A stretch of DNA of 12,262 nt from Aalborgiella sp031390045. Its GTDB lineage: Bacteria; Pseudomonadota; Gammaproteobacteria; Burkholderiales; Burkholderiaceae_C. Made by a program: the position numbers and the translations under genes. The notes beneath the pieces were generated by a model, which was not told the DNA's origin, did not search any database, and saw only the letters and a list, made by a program, of their open reading frames with translations. Within the stretch, counting starts at the first letter, position 1. Every line of letters begins with the position of its first letter. This document shows positions 1 to 8,237 of the stretch, one piece after another. The stretch covers positions 1 through 12,262 of the forward strand of contig JANMTB010000125.1 of the NCBI GenBank assembly GCA_031390045.1, read 5' to 3'.

Positions 1-3000
1 TTAAATTGACCTCCAAGTGTGGGGTAATTCATTGCTAATGGTGAACCACGCCATGTAAGCTGTCCTTCTAGCTTGCCACTACCATTGCGCACCACGCCTT
101 TGAATCCAAACCGTTCTAGTAATTGACCGGCGTCAGAAATGTCTAATTTGAAGTCGATGCCGGTGGTTCGTCTTTCAATGGTATTGGGCAAGCTAACTTC
201 TCCTTTTGTAGCCATGTCATTTTGTGCTGCTTCTCGGTAAGCCCAAAATCCGCTAGCGGTTAATTTGGCTTCAGGAGTCGTCACATTAAGCTTATTTAAG
301 CGCCAAACACGTGTCCCCTCGCTTGCATTCGGAGTGCTAGTTGTACGATTAACGGCATCCACTTCAACACGTCCAATTTTTAGACCTTTCAGTTCAAAAT
401 CCTCCACCACGAGATCAATAGCAGGCATGCTGACAGGCTGCTCATCTAATAATTTCTCAACTTCTTTAACTTGTGATTCACCAATCGACAATCGTGCTAA
501 ACGTGCATAGATACGACCTGTACCCGCTAATGTAGTTGGCTGTCTGTATTCCAGGTAACCACTGAGTTGCTTGGCTTCCATATTGGCGCGCCACACAGCA
601 CCTTCGCGTGATCCGCCTATGACTATATTCTCAAATCTTCGCCCTTCAATAATCAATTCTTTGGTGCGCACTGCAATCGTTGAGGGAATTAATTCATCAA
701 AGAGTTGCTGATTTGCATTCGTCTGCGCAGCCGGCTTTGAGGCTGATCCTGCTGTACTGGTTTGCAATGATTTGAAAAAACGCGACCATTCGTCTACATC
801 TAATCGGTCAACATTGATATTTGCAGCGACAGCATTGACGGGCTCTGGCGTGCCTTCAGTACTCTCTAGTCCCACGCTGAGGCTGCCGCGGATAACTTTG
901 GGAGCAGTACCGCTGATGTCACGCACCAATTTAAAATCTGCAATTTTTTCAACCGTTAAACGCAAATTGTCTTTGACACGCACTTTGCCGTCACGCTCTG
1001 GTGTCAGCGATGTTTCAAGCAAAGTATTGTCAAATTTCAATGGCCAGCTAGCTTGGGCAGGTTTGTTGAAAGGTGCTGGCAGACTAAAAGCCATGCCTTG
1101 CAAATTTGTTTGCACGGAAACTTCAGTCATCTCTTGACCAAAACGCAGTTGCGCTGAATATTGCGTGCTTCCGGTTGCATTTTTAGCAATCATAGGGATA
1201 AAGCTTAATTCACTGGAACGCTGTAAGCCCTGTGCTGTTGCAACGCCTTGACCGCGAATGGCAACGCCTTTGTATGCCGTAGCGGGTATCAAATCAGCGC
1301 CGGTTAAATTTCCACCTGCAAACTTTACCTCACCGCCAAATAAAACAGCTTGCGCATCTTGGATCGCAAAACCTTTTTCTGTAAAACGTAACAATCCTTT
1401 GGCCTGAGTAAGCAGTGGCGTATCAGGCGTTATGTTTATATCATTGCCTAGAAAAACAATGTCGCCTTTAATTCGCGATTTTGTGAAATCGCCGATTGGC
1501 AATGACAAATCAGCTCTAAACTCTCCACCTCCCGTTGCGGTAGCACGGCTCAGCGTTTGGTTGGTGATGCCAAACAACGGAGATTTGTTTACAAACCCCA
1601 ACACATCCGTCAACGGACCCTTGCCTTGCGCTACGACGTTGACTACAGCCACATTGAGCACTGGAATTGTCACGACAGACTGTGCTAGAACAATGCCTGG
1701 CAAACCAACAACTTCTGCAGCAGTGTTATTGACTGTTAAGCTGGATCTATCGATGACGACCTCACCATTGGCTTTATGCAGTTCAGGCCAAGGCAAATCG
1801 CCCGCAGCTAGCAAATTCTTGGGCACATAAGCAATGCGTGCATTGTTGTACTTTGCTGCAATACGAAAATCACCTTGATTGGGTTTTGCAGCAGGTATGT
1901 CCCACACTTCGCCTTTGATTTTGAAATTAACCTCACTGGCTGTGCCGTCCAGCAACATATCTCTCACATAATGACGCGCTTTTTGCGAAATACCAGATGG
2001 CAAGTAACGTGACACTTTGGTCAAATCGGATCGTCCTAATTTGGCAGTTAAATCCAACACGCCGGGAAAGCGACTTTTGTTGATGGCTGTTGCTGGGTCA
2101 CTCGTTCGCCAAGTCAACTGCGCTGTGCCTTGTGTGTCAGCGTTTTTAATGCTCAAGTTATTGACTGTAACTTCAATTTTGCTACCCTGCTCAACAGCAG
2201 TCTTTGATTTGCTTTTAGCGGGAGCTTGTGAAATTTTCCATGTCACATCACTGCTCAACTTTTCAACGGGTATCACTGCTTCGTCAAAAATACCGGGCAA
2301 TTCAATCGCACCTTTGTCTATTGCAATCTTGGCTTTTCCACCCGCTAAACTCAAGTCAAAGTCTATCGTTGCACCACGAAAGCCAGGTCGACCAATGGCA
2401 TCATGGGCATCTATGCCTTCGCCAATTTTGCTAGCATTGCGAAGCGCCGAAATTTGCAAACCATTGACTCTTCCTTTTGCCGTCAATTCTTGTGGCGCAT
2501 CTATGTAGCCACGCCAACGTGCTGTGATTGTTTCAACCGTGCCTTGCGGAGCCAAACTTGTAACCATCTCATGGGTTGCAGCACCCAAGGGAATTTTGTT
2601 TGCTATTAGACTGATGACGGCTAAATCTAGCTTGTCAGCTTTGAAGTCATTGAAGGTCTGAGTTGGATCGGCTGTTTCAGTATCACCTGTCGTTGTCTTA
2701 GTCAGTATTTGCGTTGGGTTGGTTTGCGAAAACAACATATTGCCACCGGGCCAGCGCAACCCATCTTGCGTTTGAAATTGTAAATTTTGGGTAGAAGCTT
2801 CAAAACCATGATTCAGTTTTCGGCCTATCAATCTGCCCGACATAGATTGCAAAGCTAATGGCTGCAAACCCTTACCTAGTGTTGCATCTACATGCGCCAA
2901 AGAGACATCTGCAGTCGTACTGGTCCATTCACCTTTGGTGATGCTCGTCCAAGCCTTCAAAGCTCCTACACCTTTGCCAGACTGACCATTGAGCTTGACA

Positions 3001-3782
3001 TAGCGGCTGATTTCTGATATATCAATTTTCGAAAAATCTGCAAAGACTTGCCCAGTCCAATCCTTGAATTTGCCTTTATCGGTCGACAACAATGACTGAG
3101 AGAACAAACCGCGCATTGAAAAACGTTCGCCCCACGTCGCGGGCGGCGTGGCGTCTAAGCGCAACTCATGTTTGTTCAAAGGGTTGCGAGATACAAAATC
3201 GACTTGAGTTAGTGTCAACGGCGGTGGCACACCCAGCGCGCCGTTCGGCATCTCATCGACCCAATGCACTTTGCCATTACGTACGACAAATTCAGGTTGT
3301 GAAAAAAACCAATCGGCTGCAACACCAGAATCTTTGTCATCTTTTGAAAAATCCAAACCAGCAACAGTTAACTTGCCGTTAACATCACGCCGAATAGCCA
3401 GCTCAGGCTCTTCAATCATTATTTGTTCAACGCCAAGCTGCAACAAAGATGCTGGCGACACAGCCGCCAAAACACGCGGCAACTTCAAAGCTTCTCGCCC
3501 TGCCGCATCCAGCAAAGCCACATCTTTGAGTTCAAACGACGGGATGATGCCGACCGATGTCGCGGTGATGTCGCCAATGCGTACGGGTACACCCACAACC
3601 TTAGAAACCTCTATTTCTAGTCGCGGGCGGAATTCCCCAATTCGAGGCACAATCACCCAATGCAATGCCATCCATGCCAAAGCAAACATCACCCACACTG
3701 CTATAGCCAACCACAGCAGCAGCCGGCTCAATGCGGCGGTAACAGTCCAGAATGTGCGGGAAGTTTGGTTGGGTTGATTCAT
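1..3782 (-). CDS. yhdP: YhdP-family AsmA-like envelope protein (TIGR02099), C-terminus outside window
   Basis: The minus strand is open from an ATG at 3782-3780 to the left edge, giving 1260 complete codons and no stop. The product starts MNQPNQTSRTFWTV. A single hydrophobic helix (about residues 18-44, rich in L/A/W) is followed by HWVIVPRIGEFRPRLE, the usual start of the periplasmic part in betaproteobacterial YhdP. The rest is a long beta-rich region with AsmA-type phrases such as VRNGKVHWVDE near the N-terminus and GSGKLEGQLTWRGSPL at the visible end. In E. coli, YhdP acts with TamB and YdbH in moving phospholipids between inner and outer membrane; the same role here is inferred from family. 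E. coli YhdP is about 1266 residues, so this version is longer, as is common in Burkholderiales. It is divergent from glnE across 63 bp. I see no strong Shine-Dalgarno or promoter in that gap. The family call is firm; the exact start is likely. Confidence 0.9.
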   Translation of the reverse strand, partial: MNQPNQTSRTFWTVTAALSRLLLWLAIAVWVMFALAWMALHWVIVPRIGEFRPRLEIEVSKVVGVPVRIGDITATSVGIIPSFELKDVALLDAAGREALKLPRVLAAVSPASLLQLGVEQIMIEEPELAIRRDVNGKLTVAGLDFSKDDKDSGVAADWFFSQPEFVVRNGKVHWVDEMPNGALGVPPPLTLTQVDFVSRNPLNKHELRLDATPPATWGERFSMRGLFSQSLLSTDKGKFKDWTGQVFADFSKIDISEISRYVKLNGQSGKGVGALKAWTSITKGEWTSTTADVSLAHVDATLGKGLQPLALQSMSGRLIGRKLNHGFEASTQNLQFQTQDGLRWPGGNMLFSQTNPTQILTKTTTGDTETADPTQTFNDFKADKLDLAVISLIANKIPLGAATHEMVTSLAPQGTVETITARWRGYIDAPQELTAKGRVNGLQISALRNASKIGEGIDAHDAIGRPGFRGATIDFDLSLAGGKAKIAIDKGAIELPGIFDEAVIPVEKLSSDVTWKISQAPAKSKSKTAVEQGSKIEVTVNNLSIKNADTQGTAQLTWRTSDPATAINKSRFPGVLDLTAKLGRSDLTKVSRYLPSGISQKARHYVRDMLLDGTASEVNFKIKGEVWDIPAAKPNQGDFRIAAKYNNARIAYVPKNLLAAGDLPWPELHKANGEVVIDRSSLTVNNTAAEVVGLPGIVLAQSVVTIPVLNVAVVNVVAQGKGPLTDVLGFVNKSPLFGITNQTLSRATATGGGEFRADLSLPIGDFTKSRIKGDIVFLGNDINITPDTPLLTQAKGLLRFTEKGFAIQDAQAVLFGGEVKFAGGNLTGADLIPATAYKGVAIRGQGVATAQGLQRSSELSFIPMIAKNATGSTQYSAQLRFGQEMTEVSVQTNLQGMAFSLPAPFNKPAQASWPLKFDNTLLETSLTPERDGKVRVKDNLRLTVEKIADFKLVRDISGTAPKVIRGSLSVGLESTEGTPEPVNAVAANINVDRLDVDEWSRFFKSLQTSTAGSASKPAAQTNANQQLFDELIPSTIAVRTKELIIEGRRFENIVIGGSREGAVWRANMEAKQLSGYLEYRQPTTLAGTGRIYARLARLSIGESQVKEVEKLLDEQPVSMPAIDLVVEDFELKGLKIGRVEVDAVNRTTSTPNASEGTRVWRLNKLNVTTPEAKLTASGFWAYREAAQNDMATKGEVSLPNTIERRTTGIDFKLDISDAGQLLERFGFKGVVRNGSGKLEGQLTWRGSPLAMNYPTLGGQF

Positions 3783-3845
3783 ACGTACAGGCTCTAATTA
3801 TGACGCCAGCACACACCAACAGTTCCTCAGTAAAGCGCAGATGTC

Positions 3846-6647
3846 ATGCTTTTTAACGATTTACCAAAAAATAGTACTTCAGACCGTGTTTTACAAGTTG
3901 CCCGTGTCCGATCTGGTTTTGCCAATTATTCGAGGTTTTTTCAACGCATAGACCGGCGTTATGCTGAACATTTGACCTTGCTCGCAGAGGGCGAACCCCT
4001 GCGCACCAGTATGCAAGCTACGTTTGAAGCTTTGATCCTGCAAACTAACGACGTCAGTGCAGCACTGCGCATCGTGCGCCAGTTGGTCATGCACAGATTG
4101 ATCAAGCTGGATTGCGAACAACACGTTGCGCTAAGCGTTGTTACACGAGTCGTGACGAATTTGGCTGAATTTGCACTAGAAATAGCGATGGCAACTGCGT
4201 ATGCAGAGCTAGACGCACGCCACGGTGCGCCCGAGAATTCGGCTCAAATGTGGATCGTCGGCATGGGCAAGCTCGGCGCGCGTGAACTCAATGTTTCCAG
4301 CGATATTGACTTGATCTATATCTACGACCAAGATGGCGAAACAAACGGAATCAAGATTGGTAACGAAGAAGGCCGCAATAAAATCACGCACCACGAGTAT
4401 TTTTGTAAAGCCGTCAAAATCATCTATGGCTTGGTGGGTGCAACGACCGAGCACGGATTCGTCTTTCGGGTCGATTTGGCGCTGCGACCGCACGGTAACT
4501 CTGGCCCAGCCGCCGTTTCACTGGCTGGTTTAGAGCAATATTTGCAAGACCAAGGCCGTGAATGGGAGCGCTTTGCTTGGCTGAAAAGCCGCGTGGTTGC
4601 GCCACAAAGCAGTATTGCAAATCAATCCGCCAAAGTCTTACGCGATGTGGTTTTACCCTTCGTTTTTAGAAAATACCTAGATTACAACGTGTTTGAAGCG
4701 CTAAGAACGCTGCACCGCCAAATTCGCCAAGAAGCGCAACGGCGCAGTGCTGGCCGGCCTGAGCGGGCAAACGATGTAAAACTCTCGCGCGGTGGCATAA
4801 GAGAGATTGAATTCACCGTGCAGTTGCTGCAAGTGGTGCGCGGAGGGCAATTTCCTGAATTACGAATGCGACCCACACTTGACGCCCTTCAGCGCGTCGC
4901 CCACGCCGGATTGATGCCGCAAACCACAGCCGATGCACTTTGCCAAGCCTATGACTTTTTACGCCGCGTAGAGCACCGTATTCAATACCTAGACGACCAG
5001 CAAACCCACACCATGCCAACAGAAGATGCCGATTTGCAATGGATTGCGCAAACCATGGGCTATGCGGAGTGTGACAGCGACAGCTGTGCGTTTTTGACGG
5101 ATTTAGATGCCCACCGAGAGTTGGTTGCCAATGAGTTTGACAAATTGTTAGGCGGTTTTCAGCAGACGACTAGCACTAACAATTCAGAGCAAGAATGTAA
5201 AATTTGCCCACCTCGAAGCCCTAAAGACCCCCTGTCGATAACGGCTGCACCAACACATACGGATGCCTTTGACAAACGTGTTGCTGAATTGGCGCAACAC
5301 CCCCGCGTTTTAAACTTGCGCGAAGAAGCCAAAACCCGCTTGCAACGCTTAGTACAGCGTACTGCCACATGGCTGCAAGAGGACCGTGTCACAGAACTAG
5401 CCGCCCTGCGCAGTGCTGATTTTTTAGAACCTCTGTTGCGTCGTGACAGCTACCTCGCACTCTTGTGGGAGCGCCCCGTGGTGCACGAGCGCCTGCTCAA
5501 GCTTTTGGGCAGTGCCCGCTGGCCAGCGACGTATTTACTGCAGCACCCGGGGGTGATGGACGAATTGTCGGGCGATGCTTGGTTAACCGAGCGTTTTGAT
5601 GCTGCAGAGTTTGAAAGCGAACTGGCCATGCGCATCAAAGCCTTAGTCGCTTCTGGCCAAGACGACGTGGAGACCCTACTCAACCTGCTGCGCCGCGCCC
5701 ACCACGCCGAGCTGTTTCGCACCTTGGCACGAGACATTGAAGGCCGATTAACCGTCGAACAAGTGGCCGACGATTTAACCGGCTTGGCTGACGCCGTACT
5801 GCGCATCACCATTGCTTGGTGCTGGCAGCGCTATAAAAACAAACATATTGAGGTGCCGCAAATCGCTATTATTGGCTATGGCAAGCTGGGCGGCAAAGAA
5901 TTGGGCTACGGTAGCGACTTAGACATCGTTTTCATTTACGAAGACGGCCATGAAAATGCTGTTGAAATATACAGCTCGTTCGTACGAAAACTCATCACTT
6001 GGCTAGATACCAAAACCTCAGAAGGCGATTTGTTTGAAATAGACACCGCGCTACGCCCCAACGGCAACTCAGGCATGTTGGTCACCAGCGCCGCTTCGTT
6101 CGCCAATTACCAAGAAAACCGTGGTAGCAACACCGCTTGGACCTGGGAACACCAAGCCATGACCCGCGCCCGCTTTGTGGCTGGCTACGAGCCAATCCGC
6201 GCGAAATTCGACGCCGTTCGCCAAAACGTCATCTGTGCCACACGTGATTTAGTTGCCCTGAAGCAAGAAATCATCGCCATGCGCGATAAAGTCCGCGCTG
6301 CTCACCCTGTTAAATCCGAAAAATTTGATGCGAATTTTGATGTAAAGCATAGCTCCGGCGGCATGGTCGATGCCGAGTTCGCCATTCAGTACCTCGTCTT
6401 AGCCCACAGCGCGGCGCACCCTGAGCTTCGCGCAAATGTAGGCAACATCGCCCTCATGCAGCGTGCAGAAGCTGCAGGTTTGCTCCCCAAAGGCGTAGGC
6501 GAAGCAGCCGCCAGCGCCTACCGCAGCCTGCGACATGTGCAGCACTTAGCGCGCTTGAACGAAGCGCCTACCCAAGTTTCTGCAGCGGATTTGCAGATTG
6601 AACGCGATGCAATGTTGATTTTATGGAATGCCGTTTTTGCTATTTAA
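3846..6647 (+). CDS. glnE: Bifunctional glutamine synthetase adenylyltransferase / adenylyl-removing enzyme
   Basis: The 933-residue product matches GlnE in length (E. coli 946) and architecture. The enzyme adds AMP to or removes it from a tyrosine of glutamine synthetase, under PII (GlnB) control, and so sets nitrogen assimilation. Two nucleotidyltransferase domains are visible. The N-terminal adenylyl-removing domain has GMGKLGARELNVSSDIDL at 139-156 (metal acids D153, D155) and a third acid D210 in RVDLALRPHG. The C-terminal adenylylating domain has GYGKLGGKELGYGSDLDI at 677-694 (D691, D693) and D733 in EIDTALRPNG. All six acids are present, so both activities should be intact. A polar linker (about 440-475) joins the halves. 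The start follows an in-frame TAA at 3831; ATG 3846 is the only start before residue 56 and lacks an obvious Shine-Dalgarno. The last residues FAI and the TAA lie in an intergenic repeat, so the C-terminus may be altered. Confidence 0.96.
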   Translation: MLFNDLPKNSTSDRVLQVARVRSGFANYSRFFQRIDRRYAEHLTLLAEGEPLRTSMQATFEALILQTNDVSAALRIVRQLVMHRLIKLDCEQHVALSVVTRVVTNLAEFALEIAMATAYAELDARHGAPENSAQMWIVGMGKLGARELNVSSDIDLIYIYDQDGETNGIKIGNEEGRNKITHHEYFCKAVKIIYGLVGATTEHGFVFRVDLALRPHGNSGPAAVSLAGLEQYLQDQGREWERFAWLKSRVVAPQSSIANQSAKVLRDVVLPFVFRKYLDYNVFEALRTLHRQIRQEAQRRSAGRPERANDVKLSRGGIREIEFTVQLLQVVRGGQFPELRMRPTLDALQRVAHAGLMPQTTADALCQAYDFLRRVEHRIQYLDDQQTHTMPTEDADLQWIAQTMGYAECDSDSCAFLTDLDAHRELVANEFDKLLGGFQQTTSTNNSEQECKICPPRSPKDPLSITAAPTHTDAFDKRVAELAQHPRVLNLREEAKTRLQRLVQRTATWLQEDRVTELAALRSADFLEPLLRRDSYLALLWERPVVHERLLKLLGSARWPATYLLQHPGVMDELSGDAWLTERFDAAEFESELAMRIKALVASGQDDVETLLNLLRRAHHAELFRTLARDIEGRLTVEQVADDLTGLADAVLRITIAWCWQRYKNKHIEVPQIAIIGYGKLGGKELGYGSDLDIVFIYEDGHENAVEIYSSFVRKLITWLDTKTSEGDLFEIDTALRPNGNSGMLVTSAASFANYQENRGSNTAWTWEHQAMTRARFVAGYEPIRAKFDAVRQNVICATRDLVALKQEIIAMRDKVRAAHPVKSEKFDANFDVKHSSGGMVDAEFAIQYLVLAHSAAHPELRANVGNIALMQRAEAAGLLPKGVGEAAASAYRSLRHVQHLARLNEAPTQVSAADLQIERDAMLILWNAVFAI

Positions 6648-6703
6648 TTAGTAGCTATAAAGTCAACAAATACGCCGGCTAATGACGAATAATTTGTAAA
6701 AAA
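6635..6703 (+). repeat. Intergenic ~70-bp repeat, copy 1 (overlaps glnE stop)
   Basis: This stretch begins TTTTGCTATTTAATTAGTAGC and continues with a core CAACAAATACGCCGGCTAA (6664-6682) that recurs exactly 91 bp downstream at 6755-6773. The left part can form a short imperfect GCTA/TAGC stem. The right part, through GTAAAAAA, aligns to copy 2 with one indel. The unit begins inside glnE and supplies its last three sense codons (TTT GCT ATT) and TAA stop. Confidence 0.8.
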
Positions 6704-6722
6704 TTACAAAAAGTCGACTTTT
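6693..6722. terminator. Possible bidirectional terminator: AT-rich hairpin plus 14-bp palindrome
   Basis: Two adjacent dyads lie between the convergent ends of glnE and rfaE2. The first is TTTGTAA (6693-6699), loop AAAA, TTACAAA (6704-6710), a perfect 7-bp stem. The second is the perfect palindrome AAAAGTCGACTTTT (6709-6722). A-rich and T-rich flanks on either side would give U-tracts in some registers. The stems have little G+C, so terminator strength is doubtful. The location is right for stopping both genes. Confidence 0.3.
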
Positions 6723-6725
6723 GCA

Positions 6726-6795
6726 TTTTGCTATTTAATTTATAGCTGCTTAGGCAACAAATACGCCGGCTAAAGCTTGTATAAGCTGTAAAAAT
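6726..6795 (+). repeat. Intergenic ~70-bp repeat, copy 2 (direct repeat of copy 1)
   Basis: This copy has the same order of parts as copy 1: TTTTGCTATTTAATT, then an ATAGC arm, then the exact 19-bp core (6755-6773), then a GTAAAAAT tail. Here the hairpin is perfect over five pairs: GCTAT (6730-6734), a 7-nt loop, ATAGC (6742-6746). It lies between the convergent genes glnE and rfaE2. Confidence 0.8.
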
Positions 6796-6823
6796 AGCCC
6801 ATTCCCTGTGATTTGCTGCTGAT

Positions 6824-7312
6824 TTACGACTGATTTTGCCGAATTTTGGTAACCAGCGCCGTGGTTGAATACCCCGCAACAAACGGCAGCGCCAGCGCTT
6901 TGCCGCCGTAGCCTTCCACCAACTGCGCCTCTTTCAACTTCGCCATATCGTAATCGCCGCCTTTGACCAAGACGTCTGGGCGCAGTTCGTCGATGATCTC
7001 TAACGGGGTATCTTCCTCAAACCACGTGACTAGGCTGACGGATTCGAGAGCTGCGATCAAAGTTGCACGGTCAGTTTCGTTATTTAGGGGGCGCTCAACG
7101 TCGTTTTGGCCCTTTCCTAGACGTTTGGCGGATGCGTCTGTGTTCAACGCAACGACCAAGCTGCCTCCCAAAGCACGGGCTTGGGCGAGGTAGGTGACAT
7201 GGCCAGCGTGCAAAACATCGAAAACGCCATTGGTGAAAACAACGGGCTGCGCCAAGGAAGCGATCCGCGCTTTAGCGTCTAGACGGGAGACGATTTTGCT
7301 TAAAAAAGTCAA
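6824..7312 (-). CDS. rfaE2: D-glycero-beta-D-manno-heptose 1-phosphate adenylyltransferase
   Basis: The 162-residue product is a single nucleotidyltransferase domain. It matches the C-terminal half of E. coli HldE, which is often a separate gene (rfaE2/hldC) in betaproteobacteria. It transfers AMP from ATP to heptose-1-phosphate, giving ADP-heptose for the LPS inner core in the cytosol. Visible motifs are TNGVFDVLHAGH with HxGH at 35-38, KGGDYD at 117-122, and STTALVTKIR at 149-158, the usual end of the fold. The only reasonable start is TTG at 7312-7310. There is no in-frame ATG or GTG between the upstream TAA (7336-7334) and the conserved core, and no strong Shine-Dalgarno. It lies 21 bp downstream of the GST gene in the same frame, so co-transcription is likely. 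The kinase partner rfaE1 is not in the window. Confidence 0.93.
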   Translation of the reverse strand: MTFLSKIVSRLDAKARIASLAQPVVFTNGVFDVLHAGHVTYLAQARALGGSLVVALNTDASAKRLGKGQNDVERPLNNETDRATLIAALESVSLVTWFEEDTPLEIIDELRPDVLVKGGDYDMAKLKEAQLVEGYGGKALALPFVAGYSTTALVTKIRQNQS

Positions 7313-7333
7313 ACTTAGAAATTCAAATTTAAG

Positions 7334-7951
7334 TTAACTTGGAATCGTATCGATAAAGCTTTGCTTCTGCATCAGCTTTTCTTGCAATTTGGCCAAGTTA
7401 GGATAGCTGTTGCGCCATTTGATCTCAGGGAATCGGAAATCTAAATAACCCAATGCGCTGCCGACAGCAATGTCAGCTAGGCTCATGTGAATGCCTGAGC
7501 AGAAAGCTTTCTCCCCCAAACCCACGCTCATCGCTTTAAGGCTGTCGCCCACTTTGGTCAGCTGGCGGTCTATCCATTTAAGGCTGCGCTGCTCTTCAGT
7601 GCGGCCTGCCCAAGTGGCTTCTAAGCGCGCCAAAATAGAGGCGTCTAGCAAACCGTCTGCCAAAGCTTCCCACGTTTTCACCTCTGCACGCTCGCGGCCA
7701 GAGGCAGGAATCATCTTGCCGACAGGCGACAAAATATCGAGGTATTCAACAATCACACGCGAGTCAAACAGCGCTTCGCCCGCATCCAAAATCAAGCACG
7801 GCACTTTGCCCAGCGGGTTGGCATGGTTGATGGTGGTATCTGCCGCCCACACATTTTCTTCAACAAAAGTGTATTCGAGCTTTTTTTCAGCCATCATGAT
7901 GCGTACTTTACGCACATACGGGCTGGTGGTCGCGCCAATCAGTTTTAACAT
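7334..7951 (-). CDS. Glutathione S-transferase family protein, YibF-like
   Basis: The 205-residue product has an N-terminal thioredoxin-like GST domain and an all-helical C-terminal domain. Its N-terminus, MLKLIGATTSPYVRKVR, closely resembles E. coli YibF (TSPFVRK). NPLGKVP at 45-51 places the conserved cis-proline at P51, and FDSRVIVEYLD at 62-72 gives the D63-S64 pair expected to hold the gamma-glutamyl part of glutathione. The C-terminal domain shows LADIAVGSALGYLDFR, also YibF-like. S10 is a candidate catalytic residue by analogy; no substrate can be inferred. It starts at ATG 7951-7949, the first start in the frame that fits the family N-terminus. It is the first gene of a probable two-gene unit with rfaE2, 21 bp downstream, and is divergent from the binding-protein gene. 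There is no obvious functional link to heptose synthesis, so the pairing may be only shared transcription. Confidence 0.9.
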   Translation of the reverse strand: MLKLIGATTSPYVRKVRIMMAEKKLEYTFVEENVWAADTTINHANPLGKVPCLILDAGEALFDSRVIVEYLDILSPVGKMIPASGRERAEVKTWEALADGLLDASILARLEATWAGRTEEQRSLKWIDRQLTKVGDSLKAMSVGLGEKAFCSGIHMSLADIAVGSALGYLDFRFPEIKWRNSYPNLAKLQEKLMQKQSFIDTIPS

Positions 7952-8117
7952 TCAGTTCAATTCGTTGTCTCAATAGTCTTCATTCTATAGTGCACAACTG
8001 CGAATTTTCGTACTCATCATCTAAGCGCCATATAAGTTGTGGTTTTGTCAGTTTTTGCACACATACTCAAGGTTCGAAGCTCAAGCTTTAATTTTAAACA
8101 TTCCTTAAGATTGTAAT

Positions 8118-8134
8118 ACTTGTTGCTAACAAGT
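8118..8134. promoter_or_regulatory. Perfect 7-bp inverted repeat, possible operator
   Basis: ACTTGTT (8118-8124), a 3-nt spacer GCT, and AACAAGT (8128-8134) form a perfect dyad. It lies 20 bp before the possible -35 of the binding-protein gene and in the divergent spacer shared with the GST gene. It could be a regulator site or a small hairpin. Nothing in the window names a regulator. Confidence 0.35.
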
Positions 8135-8153
8135 TGAAACGTTCATTTACAGA

Positions 8154-8182
8154 TTGTTCTTTACTTAAGTCAACACTAAAAT
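8154..8182 (+). promoter_or_regulatory. Possible sigma-70 promoter of the binding-protein gene
   Basis: TTGTTC (8154-8159) and TAAAAT (8177-8182) are 17 bp apart. The -10 matches five of six consensus bases and the -35 matches TTG. Transcription would begin near 8189, leaving a leader of about 50 nt before ATG 8238. The spacer is AT-rich throughout, so chance matches are easy. Confidence 0.35.
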
Positions 8183-8227
8183 TTAATTAAGTGAACTAAA
8201 AGACTCATTTTGCTCAATGACTTCGAC

Positions 8228-8232
8228 GGAGG
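8228..8232 (+). promoter_or_regulatory. Shine-Dalgarno GGAGG that fixes the binding-protein start
   Basis: GGAGG is followed by a 5-nt spacer and ATG at 8238. An earlier in-frame ATG at 8217 would put seven residues ahead of the signal peptide and has no such site. This supports 8238 as the true start. Confidence 0.8.
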
Positions 8233-8237
8233 TACAC

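Noticed and set aside
265..3777. Many plus-strand open frames of 65-168 codons, the largest at 2017-2508 and 3271-3777
   Set aside because: They lie opposite the continuous yhdP frame, have low-complexity Ser/Thr/Pro-rich products typical of antisense reading, and show no family resemblance.
7491..7976. 161-codon plus-strand frame opposite the GST gene
   Set aside because: It is a shadow of a well-recognised GST and has no domain of its own.
7984..8012. Possible promoter for the GST-rfaE2 unit on the minus strand (TATAGA with TACGAA at 17 bp)
   Set aside because: Only two of six -35 bases match and the region is AT-rich; not strong enough to list as a feature.
8217..8237. Earlier ATG for the binding protein
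   Set aside because: It lacks a Shine-Dalgarno and puts polar residues ahead of the signal peptide; GGAGG points to ATG 8238.
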